From: an uncultured Alistipes sp.
GTDB lineage: Bacteria; Bacteroidota; Bacteroidia; Bacteroidales; Rikenellaceae
Direction: 5' to 3'
Assembly: GCA_944320685.1 (NCBI GenBank)
Contig: CALUIK010000005.1
Span: 107,392-171,391, forward strand
Length of the DNA: 64,000 bases
This document shows positions 1 to 9,163 of the stretch, one piece after another. The notes beneath the pieces are model-generated. The model saw only the letters and a list, made by a program, of their open reading frames with translations, had not been told where the DNA came from and ran no database searches. The first letter of the stretch is position 1, and every line of letters starts with the position of its first letter. Position numbers and translations under genes: made by a program.

Positions 1-948
1 CCCGTATTGACGGAGCGCATGAACGGGATGCCCGAGATCGTCGGCGTTACGGCATCGGTGGATGCCGTGGTGGGGAACGGCTCGGCCGAGGTGATACGCA
101 TGAAGTACGAGGGGCGCGATCTGGAGCTCCATTTCCGCTACGTGCGCAGCAACTTCCTCGACGTGATGGGCATAAGGCTCGCCGAGGGTGAGAACTTCAC
201 CTCCGACATGGACAACGCCGCCACAAGATACGCCATCTTCTGCCGCAGTACCTGCCGCGAATACGGATTCTATCCGGGCTTCGTGGTGATGGCGGGCACC
301 GAGCCGATATGCCGCGTGATAGGTATCGTGGATGACGTGCTGGGACAGCCGCTCGACTCGAAACAGAGCAATACGGTATACTGTACGGCGTCGGAGGATC
401 AGTGGATGGGCGACATCTATTTCCGCACGGCGGCAAATGTCGACATCCCGCGCCTGTGCGACAAGATCCGCGCCGTGGCCAAGGAGATAAATCCCGACAG
501 CGAAGAGCTGAATATCGAGTTCGTGGACGAACTGTTGCAGCAACTCTATGAAAAGACGCAGCGCAGTGCCGCGATCATCGGCCTCTTCGCCCTGCTGGCT
601 GTCGTAATATCGCTTATGGGCGTCTTCGGCATCGTCCTCTTCGAGACGCAGCACCGCCGCCGCGAGATAGCGCTGCGCCGTGTGATGGGCTCGACGGTCG
701 AGGGTATCGTCTGGATGTTCGGCCGCCATTACGTGACGATCGTGGCCGTATGTTTTGTCGTGGCGGTGCCTGTGGCGTGGTACGTTGTGAGCGAGTGGCT
801 CAACACCTTTGCCTACCGCATTTCGACACCGTGGTGGATATTCGCAGCGGCGTTCCTGCTGGTGACGGCGCTGACGATGGCAATAGTCGTGGCGCGCTGC
901 CGCCGCACGGCGGGTGAGAACCCTGCCCGTGTGCTGGGCGGCGAGTGA
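1..948 (+). CDS. ABC transporter permease, FtsX/MacB type (5' end outside window)
   Basis: C-terminal 315 or so residues of an FtsX-like permease; the frame is open at base 1, so the N-terminus lies upstream. The first half is an extracytoplasmic MacB-type periplasmic domain. The second half has three hydrophobic segments, roughly residues 193-215, 240-262 and 275-298 counting from base 7, with the family's cytoplasmic loop ETQHRRREIALRRVMGST between the first two. This REIALR(R/K)xxG coupling motif contacts the ATPase partner. Such proteins move lipoproteins, peptides or small molecules across the inner membrane, or act as mechanotransmitters; the substrate cannot be read from this fragment. 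No ATPase gene is visible on this side. A hairpin terminator follows the stop. Confidence 0.85.
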   Translation, partial: PVLTERMNGMPEIVGVTASVDAVVGNGSAEVIRMKYEGRDLELHFRYVRSNFLDVMGIRLAEGENFTSDMDNAATRYAIFCRSTCREYGFYPGFVVMAGTEPICRVIGIVDDVLGQPLDSKQSNTVYCTASEDQWMGDIYFRTAANVDIPRLCDKIRAVAKEINPDSEELNIEFVDELLQQLYEKTQRSAAIIGLFALLAVVISLMGVFGIVLFETQHRRREIALRRVMGSTVEGIVWMFGRHYVTIVAVCFVVAVPVAWYVVSEWLNTFAYRISTPWWIFAAAFLLVTALTMAIVVARCRRTAGENPARVLGGE

Positions 949-980
949 TGCCGCGGCTATATGTAAAAGTTGTTTATGGA

Positions 981-1011
981 GAGAGGGGCGCGAACGGTTC
1001 GCGTCCCTCTC
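981..1011. terminator. Bidirectional hairpin terminator
   Basis: Near-perfect 14-bp inverted repeat (GAGAGGG...CCCTCTC outer arm, one G-T pair, 3-nt loop) between the convergent ABC permease and GH43 genes. Confidence 0.75.
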
Positions 1012-1039
1012 GGTTTATCGGTGGTGTATGTCTGCCGCA

Positions 1040-2743
1040 CTATTTGCACGCTGCGTCGTTTGCCGTGGTGGCGTAGAGGCCGATCATGGCGCCGGTGAAG
1101 CCCCCCGCGACGTTCGTCGAGAGGATGTCGCCCGATACGGTTGCAAGGTCGGTGTACTCACCGCCGCGTCCGGCATAGCTGAAGGTGTATTTGTCACCAT
1201 CGGCGCTTACGCGCAGGCCCACGGGCAGGCGGTCTCCGATCTCGGCCGAGGCGACGGTCTCCGACTTGCCGCGCGCCGTACGTTGGAGTACGATGCAGGT
1301 TTTCTCACCGCACTTCGTCACGCCGAAGACGTAGTTGAACGCCTCGCTCTGGTAGCATACCATGCCCGCAAGGTCGCCCTGCGTGCGGGGCACGTAGTAG
1401 AGCGTCGTCGAGGCGGTGAAGCGGTTGTGCTGCTGGCGGTAGAAGAGCGTCGACGTGGGACGCGGGGCCTTGATGTTCACGTCGAAGGGCTTTATCTCAA
1501 GGCCGTGCTCGCCCACCGTGGCGAAGTGCTCACGTGCGCCGCGCACACCCACCCAGCGCATGTCGAGCTCGGGCGACGTGAAGTCATCGCTGAAGGTGAA
1601 GTTGCCGTTGGGCATGAATCCGTCCTCGCCGCAGCGGTTCTCGGCACCCGCGGGCATCTTGAGCTTGGGCTTCAGGGGTTCCATGCCGCCTTCGAAGACG
1701 GGGAAGGTGCCGCTCCAGTCGACAGGCAGGATGAAGGTCTCGCGGCCCGTGTTGACGCGGTTGGCCTCGTTGGGGCGTATGGCGAGGAAGACGCCCCAGT
1801 ACTTGCCGTCGGGGCCCTCCACAAGGTCGGCATGGCCCGCCCAGTCGACCTTGTTCTGCCGGTCGGCCGGCAGGTGGCGCTGCGACAGTATGGGGTTCTC
1901 GGGTGCGGGGGTGAAGGGCCCCTTGGGGCTGTCCGAGATGAATATCACCTCGCTGTGCCAGCCTCCCGTGCCGCCCTCGGCGCACATGAGGTAGTATTTG
2001 CCGTCCTTCTTGTAGAGGTGCGGCGCCTCGATCCAGATGGGTTTCTTCGAGAGGTCGACGCCGCCGTTGACGATCACCTTGTCGCTGCCCTTGACGACTT
2101 GGTCCTTCTCGGTGTCGTACTCCCATACCTTGATCACGCGGTGACCTTCGTAGAGAGGTTTCTCGGGACCGTCGTTGTGGACGATGTAGGCCTTGCCGTC
2201 ATCGTCGAAGAAGAGGTCGGGGTCTATGCCCGCAAAGTCGAGTTTGATAGGGTCGCTCCATCCTTGGGCGGGATCCTTCGTCTTTACGACCATGTTGCCG
2301 ATACCGCCGGCGAACTGCGTCGTGATCATGTAGAAGGTGTCGTTGTGGGGGTTGTAGCGTATGGTGGGGGCGTAGATGCCGGCGCTGATGCCCGTATCCT
2401 CTACCTTGAGCTGCGAGGCGCGGTCCAGAACGTGGCCTATCTGGCGCCAGTTCACAAGATCGGTCGAGTGGAAGATGGGCACGCCCGGGTTGATGGCGAA
2501 TGACGAGCATACCACGTAGTAGTCGCCGCCCTTGCGGCAGATGCTCGGGTCGGGATAGCAGCCCTGAAGGATGGGGGTGTAGAACTCGTCCTCGCCGAGG
2601 GGGTTCTGCTCATAGACTGCGTCGGCACCCGTGTACTTGAAGTTGCTGAAGACGGGAATGCCGGCCTCGGGGGTGAAGCCGCCGCACGAGATGGCGGACA
2701 GCGCACACGTTACCGATACCATTAGAGATAGGAGTTTTTTCAT
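1040..2743 (-). CDS. Secreted GH43 glycosidase (beta-xylosidase / alpha-L-arabinofuranosidase type) with C-terminal beta-sandwich
   Basis: 567 aa from the ATG at 2743, chosen because it opens a lipoprotein signal (MKKLLSLMV...AISC). A further 18 codons upstream are open but carry no signal. The five-blade propeller keeps the GH43 triad: catalytic base Asp in CYPDPS, the pKa-tuning Asp in GIDPDLFFDDDGKAY and the acid Glu in WIEAPHLY. The last 170 or so residues form the concanavalin-like domain seen in xylosidase-type GH43 subfamilies. The enzyme should remove terminal xylose or arabinose from oligosaccharides in the periplasm or at the surface. It diverges from the GH95-GH43-GH97-GH43 operon and presumably shares its regulation. 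The exact substrate cannot be told from sequence. Confidence 0.88.
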   Translation of the reverse strand: MKKLLSLMVSVTCALSAISCGGFTPEAGIPVFSNFKYTGADAVYEQNPLGEDEFYTPILQGCYPDPSICRKGGDYYVVCSSFAINPGVPIFHSTDLVNWRQIGHVLDRASQLKVEDTGISAGIYAPTIRYNPHNDTFYMITTQFAGGIGNMVVKTKDPAQGWSDPIKLDFAGIDPDLFFDDDGKAYIVHNDGPEKPLYEGHRVIKVWEYDTEKDQVVKGSDKVIVNGGVDLSKKPIWIEAPHLYKKDGKYYLMCAEGGTGGWHSEVIFISDSPKGPFTPAPENPILSQRHLPADRQNKVDWAGHADLVEGPDGKYWGVFLAIRPNEANRVNTGRETFILPVDWSGTFPVFEGGMEPLKPKLKMPAGAENRCGEDGFMPNGNFTFSDDFTSPELDMRWVGVRGAREHFATVGEHGLEIKPFDVNIKAPRPTSTLFYRQQHNRFTASTTLYYVPRTQGDLAGMVCYQSEAFNYVFGVTKCGEKTCIVLQRTARGKSETVASAEIGDRLPVGLRVSADGDKYTFSYAGRGGEYTDLATVSGDILSTNVAGGFTGAMIGLYATTANDAACK

Positions 2744-2933
2744 AGTCGCGTTGTATTTAGTTTCGGTTAAGTTCGTATGGTTTTCCGGCGCCTGCATGAC
2801 GCTTTCGGAGAGGAGGCGCGGGGCGCGAATGTTCCCATATCCAATCGGTTCGCAATGTTCGTAAAAAAATGCGACATATCCAAGTAATGGTACGGCGGGC
2901 CGTATCGCTTATGATTATTCCGACGCTAAGGTG

Positions 2934-2963
2934 TTGCTATTTCGCATAAATAGAATAACTTTG
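2934..2963 (+). promoter_or_regulatory. Bacteroidota-type promoter of the GH95 operon
   Basis: TTG at 2934-2936, 19-bp spacer, TAACTTTG at 2956-2963. Transcription would start near 2970, leaving a leader of about 90 nt before the GH95 start at 3060. The region 2744-2933 holds no other gene I can support. Confidence 0.6.
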
Positions 2964-3059
2964 TAATGCGTCGGCGTGTCGGAATCGCCCGCAAAAAAAA
3001 ATCGAGGGGACGATTTGAAAGTTACTCCGTCGTCGGATTTCGCAATATTTTTAGTTATG

Positions 3060-5513
3060 ATGAAACATTTACGTATAGTAGGGGCTGTAGTCCTGTCGAT
3101 GCTGACGTTCCGCGCTGCGGCGGACGGCGCTGCTGAATTGAAATTGCGTTATTCGGCTCCTGCCGCCACGTGGTGGGAGGCGTTGCCGTTGGGCAACTCT
3201 CACCTCGGCGCCATGATTTACGGCGGCGTCGGCAGCGAGCAGATAGACCTCAACGAGGAGACATTCTGGGCCGGATCGCCGCATAACAACAACCGCGAGG
3301 GGGCGAGCCACCATCTCGACGAGGTGCGGCGTCTCATATTCGAGGGCCGTACGTCCGATGCCCGCGCCATGATCGACGCGCAGTTCTTCACGCCGCATCA
3401 CGGCATGCGCTATCTGCCTCTGGGCACATTTAGGTTCGACTTCGCCCATGGCGACAAGGCCGGAAGCTACAGCCGTTCGCTGAACCTGCGCGACGCCGTA
3501 GCGTCGACGGCTTACGAGGCCGGCGGCGTCCGTTACAGCCGTACGGCCTTCACTTCGTTCTCGGACAATGTGCTGGTCGTGCGTTTTGAGGCCGGCAAGG
3601 CGGGGGCCCTGTCGTTCGACATGTCGTACTCGTGCCCGCTGGAGTATAAGGCTGAAGCCGTCGGCGACGAGTTGACGGTAGAGTGCGCGGGAGTCGAACA
3701 GGAGGGTATTCCCGCCGCGTTGAAGGCCGTGGCCGTGGCCCGTGTTGTCACCGACGGCGAGGTGTCGGCAGCAGGGGAGCGGCTGTGCGTGAAGGGTGCC
3801 GCGACGGCGACTATATATATATCCGCGGCGACGAATTTCGTCCGTTACGACGATGTGTCGGGCGATGCGCACGCAAAGGTAGAGGCGGCTTTGGAAGAGG
3901 CCTGCGCCAAGAGCTACGGTGATCTGTTGGCGGAGCACCGTGACATATACGGGCGACAGTTCGGCCGCGTGGAACTGTCGTTGCCCGAGAGCCAAAATGC
4001 GGCGCTCGACACCGACCGCCGTGTGGCTGCCTTCAACGAGGGGAACGATCCCTCGCTGCCTGCGCTGCTGTTCCAGTTCGGCCGTTATCTGCTTATAAGT
4101 TCGTCGCAGCCAGGAGGACAGCCCGCCACGCTGCAGGGCATATGGAACCGTGAGAAGAACGCCCCGTGGGACAGCAAGTACACGATAAACATAAACACCG
4201 AGATGAACTATTGGCCGGCCGAGGTTACCAACCTTGCCGAGACGCACGAGCCGTTGTTCCGCATGGTGGAGGAGCTCTCGCATACGGGACGGTCGACGGC
4301 ACGCGAACTCTACGGCGCCCGCGGCTGGGTGACGCACCACAATACCGACCTGTGGCGTATTACGGGCCCCGTCGACTATGCCGAGACGGGCATGTGGCCC
4401 AACGGCGGGGCGTGGCTGGCGCAACATCTGTGGCAGCACTATCTGTTTACAGGCGACAAGGAGTTCCTGCGCCGCTGCTATCCCGTGCTTAAGGGCACGG
4501 CCGACTTTTACCTTACGGCGCTGACGGAGCATCCGGCATACGGGTGGATGGTGACGGCACCTTCGGTGTCGCCTGAGCATGGCCCCAACGGGGTGGCGAT
4601 AACGGCCGGCTGCACGATGGACAACCAGATAGCGTTCGACGCCTTGAGCAGCACGCTGCGGGCGTGCGAGACGCTGGGCGGGAACCGCAAATATGCCGAC
4701 TCGCTGCGCCGCATGATCGTCCGCCTCGCCCCGATGCGCATAGGCCGCCACAACCAGCTTCAGGAGTGGTTGGAGGATCTGGACGACCCGCGCGACCAGC
4801 ACCGCCATATATCGCACCTTTACGGGCTCTATCCGAGCAATCAGATCTCGCCATACAGCCATCCGCTGCTGTTCGAGGCGGCGAAGCAGACGCTGCTGCA
4901 GCGCGGCGATATGGCCACCGGCTGGAGCATAGGCTGGAAGATCAACTTCTGGGCCCGCATGCAGGACGGGAACCATGCCTACCGTATCATTAGGAACATG
5001 CTTAACCTGCTGCCGAACGACGGCGTCATAGGCCGATACGGCGCGGGACGAACATATCCCAACCTCTTTTGCGCGCACCCTCCGTTCCAGATCGACGGTA
5101 ACTTCGGGTTCACGGCAGGCGTTGCCGAGATGCTGTTGCAGAGCCACGACGGGGCGGTGCATCTTCTGCCCGCGCTACCCGACGCGTGGGGCGAGCGCGG
5201 CAGTGTCAAGGGGCTCGTCGCGCGCGGCGGCTTCGTCGTGGATATGGAGTGGAGAGACGGGGGACTGTCCCGTACGGTGGTGACGTCGCGTGCGGGCGGG
5301 GTGCTGCGGCTGCGTTCGTATGTACCCCTGACGGGGCGCGGCCTGAAGCCGGCCAAGGGCAGATGCCCGAACGAACTGTTCGCTCCTGCCGATATAGCTG
5401 AACCTCTGGTGTCGGAGGAGCTGGCCGCGCCGAAGAGCCCCGAGTTGCGGAAGGTATATGAATACGACATAAAGACAAAGGCCGGGGAACAATATGTCTT
5501 CACGGCAGAGTAA
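3060..5513 (+). CDS. GH95 alpha-L-fucosidase / alpha-L-galactosidase
   Basis: 817 aa from the ATG at 3060 (a second ATG lies at 3057), which begins a signal peptide, [14 protein letters not shown]...RAAADG; upstream in-frame codons look non-coding. The whole GH95 architecture is present: N-terminal beta-sandwich starting [18 protein letters not shown], an (alpha/alpha)6 barrel with [13 protein letters not shown] and [16 protein letters not shown] (catalytic Asp region), and a C-terminal beta-domain. The family inverts alpha-1,2-L-fucosidic bonds, and some members act on alpha-L-galactose in corn-type glucuronoarabinoxylan. Which sugar this one prefers needs the residue that discriminates C6, which I cannot assign with certainty. 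It is the first gene of a four-gene operon; the next gene starts 19 nt after its stop. Confidence 0.92.
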   Translation: MKHLRIVGAVVLSMLTFRAAADGAAELKLRYSAPAATWWEALPLGNSHLGAMIYGGVGSEQIDLNEETFWAGSPHNNNREGASHHLDEVRRLIFEGRTSDARAMIDAQFFTPHHGMRYLPLGTFRFDFAHGDKAGSYSRSLNLRDAVASTAYEAGGVRYSRTAFTSFSDNVLVVRFEAGKAGALSFDMSYSCPLEYKAEAVGDELTVECAGVEQEGIPAALKAVAVARVVTDGEVSAAGERLCVKGAATATIYISAATNFVRYDDVSGDAHAKVEAALEEACAKSYGDLLAEHRDIYGRQFGRVELSLPESQNAALDTDRRVAAFNEGNDPSLPALLFQFGRYLLISSSQPGGQPATLQGIWNREKNAPWDSKYTININTEMNYWPAEVTNLAETHEPLFRMVEELSHTGRSTARELYGARGWVTHHNTDLWRITGPVDYAETGMWPNGGAWLAQHLWQHYLFTGDKEFLRRCYPVLKGTADFYLTALTEHPAYGWMVTAPSVSPEHGPNGVAITAGCTMDNQIAFDALSSTLRACETLGGNRKYADSLRRMIVRLAPMRIGRHNQLQEWLEDLDDPRDQHRHISHLYGLYPSNQISPYSHPLLFEAAKQTLLQRGDMATGWSIGWKINFWARMQDGNHAYRIIRNMLNLLPNDGVIGRYGAGRTYPNLFCAHPPFQIDGNFGFTAGVAEMLLQSHDGAVHLLPALPDAWGERGSVKGLVARGGFVVDMEWRDGGLSRTVVTSRAGGVLRLRSYVPLTGRGLKPAKGRCPNELFAPADIAEPLVSEELAAPKSPELRKVYEYDIKTKAGEQYVFTAE

Positions 5514-5532
5514 CGGTATAACAGGAAAGACG

Positions 5533-7146
5533 ATGATTGGGAAACAAAGATTTGTCATGGGGGCGGCTGCCGCCGTATTCGCCCTATGCACAGTGTGGAG
5601 CGCGTGTGCGCAGTCGAGCGACAATGGCGACGGGACCTTCTCCAACCCTGTACTGTGGGCCGACGTGCCCGACCCCGACGTGATACGTGTGGGTGACGAC
5701 TACTATATGGTGAGCACGACGATGCATCTTATGCCCGGTGCTCCCGTCATGCACTCGCGGGATCTGGTGAACTGGCGGACGGTGGGGTACATATTCGACC
5801 GCCTCGATGACAAGCCGAGCTATGACCTTGTCGGCGGCACGGTCTACGGCCGCGGACAGTGGGCCACGTCGCTGCGATACCACGACGGTATGTATTATGC
5901 CTACTTCTCGCCCAACGACACCCCGTTCCGCGGATATGTGTACAAGGCGAAGGACCCTGCGGGCGAGTGGACGCTCGTGTCGCGCATACCTCATTTCCAT
6001 GACGCCTCGCTGTTGTTCGACGACGATGGCCGCGTATACATGTTCTACGGTGCGGGACAGGTGCGCGAGTTGAAGCCCGACCTTACGGACGTGATGCCGG
6101 GCGGTGTGGACGCACGTGTCTTCGAGCGCGGCGCCGACGAGACGGGGCTTCTGGAGGGCAGCCGCGTGATAAAGCGCGACGGTCGTTACTATGTACTGAT
6201 GATCTCGTGGCCCGGAGGCGGCATACGGCGGCAGGTGTGTTACCGCGCCGACAATATCTTGGGACCCTACGAGAAGAAGGTTGTTCTCGATGTGTCGTTC
6301 GGGCCCTACGGCGGCGTGGCGCAAGGTACGATCGTCGACGACGGCAAGGGCAATTGGTACGGCGTGATATTCCAAGACCGCGGCGGCGTGGGGCGCGTGC
6401 CCATGCTGATGCCCTGTCGCTGGGTCGACGGCTGGCCTATGCTGGGCGACGCGACGGGACATGTGCCCGAGGTGATGAAGAAGCCCGCGGCAGGGCGCGC
6501 ATCGCAAGGGTTGGTCGTGAGCGACGACTTCGGCGGCAGGCGGCTCAAGCTGGATTGGCAGTGGAACCACAATCCCATCGACTCGTGTTGGTCGCTGCGC
6601 GAGCGGCGCGGATGGCTGCGCCTGACGACAGGGCGTGTGGTGGATAACCTCTTCGTGGCGCCGAATACCCTCACACAGCGTATGGAGGGGCCCGAATGCC
6701 GCGGTATCGTGGCATTGGACCTTTCGGGCATGAAGGATGGCGATGTGGCGGGCTTTGCCGCCTTCAACGGCGATTCGGGTGTGCTTGCCGTGGAGTGCCG
6801 CGACGGAAAGAAATATCTGTCGATGCGGAGCGAGCGTGTGAGGCTTGCGGACGATACGAAGAGCGTCACGGACGTGGCGTGCGAAGTGTTCGAGACGGTG
6901 GAGCTGACCTCCGACAAGATATATCTGCGTATCGACGGCGATTTCCGGCCGGGCCGCGACATAGCCTCGTTCCGGTACAGTTACGACAACAAGTCGTGGA
7001 CGCCGGTAGGGTGCGGCTTCAGGATGGTGTTCGACTACCGCCGGTTCTTCATGGGGACGAAATTCGCCATCTTCAATTACGCCACGCGTCAGGCGGGAGG
7101 GCATGTCGATGTCGATTTCTTCGACTACGAACGTATACGGAATTGA
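5533..7146 (+). CDS. Secreted GH43 glycosidase with C-terminal DUF1349-like/xylosidase beta-sandwich (subfamily 12-like)
   Basis: 537 aa from the ATG at 5533, opening a signal peptide (MIGKQRFVMGAAAAVFAL) that ends near a Cys-Ala. Conserved GH43 acids are the base Asp in VPDPDVIR, the modulating Asp in FHDASLLFDDDG and the acid Glu in LLEGSRV. A C-terminal jelly-roll (from about residue 330, SDDFGGRRLKLDWQW) is the one typical of arabinofuranosidase or xylosidase GH43_12 enzymes. It should release arabinose or xylose from oligosaccharide side chains. It sits between GH95 and GH97 with short gaps (19 and 54 nt), so it is probably cotranscribed with them. The assignment to subfamily 12 rests on pattern recognition, not a search. 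Confidence 0.88.
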   Translation: MIGKQRFVMGAAAAVFALCTVWSACAQSSDNGDGTFSNPVLWADVPDPDVIRVGDDYYMVSTTMHLMPGAPVMHSRDLVNWRTVGYIFDRLDDKPSYDLVGGTVYGRGQWATSLRYHDGMYYAYFSPNDTPFRGYVYKAKDPAGEWTLVSRIPHFHDASLLFDDDGRVYMFYGAGQVRELKPDLTDVMPGGVDARVFERGADETGLLEGSRVIKRDGRYYVLMISWPGGGIRRQVCYRADNILGPYEKKVVLDVSFGPYGGVAQGTIVDDGKGNWYGVIFQDRGGVGRVPMLMPCRWVDGWPMLGDATGHVPEVMKKPAAGRASQGLVVSDDFGGRRLKLDWQWNHNPIDSCWSLRERRGWLRLTTGRVVDNLFVAPNTLTQRMEGPECRGIVALDLSGMKDGDVAGFAAFNGDSGVLAVECRDGKKYLSMRSERVRLADDTKSVTDVACEVFETVELTSDKIYLRIDGDFRPGRDIASFRYSYDNKSWTPVGCGFRMVFDYRRFFMGTKFAIFNYATRQAGGHVDVDFFDYERIRN

Positions 7147-7200
7147 TATTGCCTGCCGCAGACTGCGGTATGGATGTGAAAATAAAACAGTGCAGGGAGA

Positions 7201-9153
7201 ATGAAAAGTGTGTTATTGTTTCTGGCCGCCGTATGTTGTGCGGCGACGGCCGATGCGGGCGAAAGACGTATTGCGAGCCCCGACGGAAGGCTTGAGGTGG
7301 TTGTGTCGGACGAAGGCGGTCGGGCCTCGTACAGTGTGACGTATGACGGCGAGGTGTTCCTCGCGCCGTCGCCGCTCGGCCTGAAGACCAATGTCGGGGA
7401 TTTCACGCAGGCTCTGGCTCTGGGTGAGCAGACGGTGGTAGAGGCCGTCGACGAGACCTACAGCCTGAAGAATATAAAGAAGAGCACGGTGCACTATACG
7501 GCAAACCGCGTACGTGTGCCATTCGTGCAGGATGACAAGACGGTATTCGACGTGGAGTTCAGCGTCGGCAACAACGACGTGGCCTTCCGCTACAACCTAC
7601 ACCGTGCTGGCGAGGCCCGCTGCTGTGTCGTGGAGAGTGAGGCTACGGGCTTCCGCATGGCGGATGGTACGACCACGTTCCTCTGTCCGCAGAGCGGCGC
7701 CATGGGAGGGTTCGCCCGCACCACGCCGAGCTATGAGACCCCATATACGGTTGACGACGCGATGGGCAAAAACGGCTACGGCGAGGGGTACTCGTTCCCG
7801 TGTCTCTTCCGCAACGGCGACAAGGGCTGGGTTCTCGTCTCGGAGACGGGTGTAGACAGCTATTACTGCGCCTCGCGTCTAATGGGCGAGGAGGACGGCC
7901 TATATACCATCGGCTTTCCGCAGCAGTCGGAGTTCAACGGCAACGGTACCGCCGCGCCGGGCGTGACGCTGCCCGGACGCACGCCGTGGCGTACGGTCAC
8001 CGTGGGCGCCACGCTTGCCCCGATCATGGAGACTACGGTGCCGTTCGACGTGGTGGAGCGGCGCTACGAACCCTCGAAGGACTACTCGGCAGAATACGGT
8101 TGCGGCACATGGAGTTGGATCATCGCCGGCGACGGCAGCATGAACTACGACGTGCAGCGCCGCTATATCGACTTTTGTGCCGACATGGGTTACCGTACGG
8201 TGCTGGTCGACGCCCTGTGGGATACGCAAGTCGGGTATGACCGCGTCGGGGAGTTGGCCGCGTACGCCGCATCGAAGGGCGTGGGACTCTATCTGTGGTA
8301 TAATTCAAACGGCTATTGGAACGATGCGCCGCAGGGCCCGCGTGGCAGGATGGACAACATAATCGAGCGCCGCAAGGAGATGCGCTGGATGCAGAGCATA
8401 GGCATCAAGGGTATCAAGGTCGACTTCTTCGGCAGCGACAAGCAGATGGCCATGCAGCTTTATGAGGAGATCCTTGCCGACGCCAACGACTTCGGCCTGC
8501 TGGTGATCTTCCACGGCTGTACGCTTCCCCGCGGCTGGGAACGCATGTATCCCAACTATGCCGCGAGCGAGGCGGTGCTCGCCAGCGAGAACATGAACTT
8601 CTCGCAGGGCAGCTGCGACGCCGAGGCCTTCAATGCCTGCATGCACCCCTTCATCCGCAACACGGTCGGCAGCATGGATTTCGGCGGCAGCACCCTGAAC
8701 CGTTACTACAATGCCGCCAACAGGCCCGGCGGCAGCATGCGTGTGACGTCTGACGTCTTTGCGTTGGCTACGGCCGTTATGTTCCAGAGCCCCGTGCAGC
8801 ACTTCGCCATGGCGCCGAACAACCTGCATGATGCGCCCGTATGGGCCGTCGACTTCATGAAGCGCGTCCCTACGACGTGGGACGACGTGAAGTTCATCGA
8901 CGGATACCCGGGCCGTTATGTCATCATGGCACGCCGTCATGGCGACACGTGGTATGTCGTGGGCGTAAACGCGCAGGAGGAGACCCTGAAGACGGAGGTC
9001 GACCTTGCGGCGCTGGGCCTTGAGGGTGAGGTTGCGATGTACGAGGACAACGACAGGCTTGAGGGCTCGGTCCGTCAGGCAAAGGTGGGCCGGCACGGCA
9101 AGGTAACCGTCACGATACCGCAAAACGGAGCAGTAGTTATAACCAACAAATAG
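7201..9153 (+). CDS. GH97 glycosidase, probably retaining alpha-galactosidase
   Basis: 650 aa with a signal peptide (MKSVLLFLAAVCCAATADA). The N-terminal beta-sandwich, central (beta/alpha)8 barrel (about residues 290-540) and C-terminal beta-sheet are all recognisable. GH97 contains both inverting alpha-glucosidases (SusB) and retaining alpha-galactosidases. Here the barrel has KGIKVDFFGSDKQ with Asp408 where retaining members carry their nucleophile, and Glu463 lies 55 residues later, the same spacing I recall for Asp415/Glu470 of the characterised B. thetaiotaomicron retaining enzyme. That favours alpha-galactosidase, by inference. The next gene starts 10 nt after the stop, so the two are surely cotranscribed. 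Confidence 0.9.
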   Translation: MKSVLLFLAAVCCAATADAGERRIASPDGRLEVVVSDEGGRASYSVTYDGEVFLAPSPLGLKTNVGDFTQALALGEQTVVEAVDETYSLKNIKKSTVHYTANRVRVPFVQDDKTVFDVEFSVGNNDVAFRYNLHRAGEARCCVVESEATGFRMADGTTTFLCPQSGAMGGFARTTPSYETPYTVDDAMGKNGYGEGYSFPCLFRNGDKGWVLVSETGVDSYYCASRLMGEEDGLYTIGFPQQSEFNGNGTAAPGVTLPGRTPWRTVTVGATLAPIMETTVPFDVVERRYEPSKDYSAEYGCGTWSWIIAGDGSMNYDVQRRYIDFCADMGYRTVLVDALWDTQVGYDRVGELAAYAASKGVGLYLWYNSNGYWNDAPQGPRGRMDNIIERRKEMRWMQSIGIKGIKVDFFGSDKQMAMQLYEEILADANDFGLLVIFHGCTLPRGWERMYPNYAASEAVLASENMNFSQGSCDAEAFNACMHPFIRNTVGSMDFGGSTLNRYYNAANRPGGSMRVTSDVFALATAVMFQSPVQHFAMAPNNLHDAPVWAVDFMKRVPTTWDDVKFIDGYPGRYVIMARRHGDTWYVVGVNAQEETLKTEVDLAALGLEGEVAMYEDNDRLEGSVRQAKVGRHGKVTVTIPQNGAVVITNK

Positions 9154-9163
9154 AGTGACGACT

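Noticed and set aside
3069..5162. 697-codon open frame antisense to the GH95 gene
   Set aside because: Composition-driven shadow in a GC-rich gene; the translation is Arg/His/Val-rich with no domain, and GH95 on the other strand is unmistakable.
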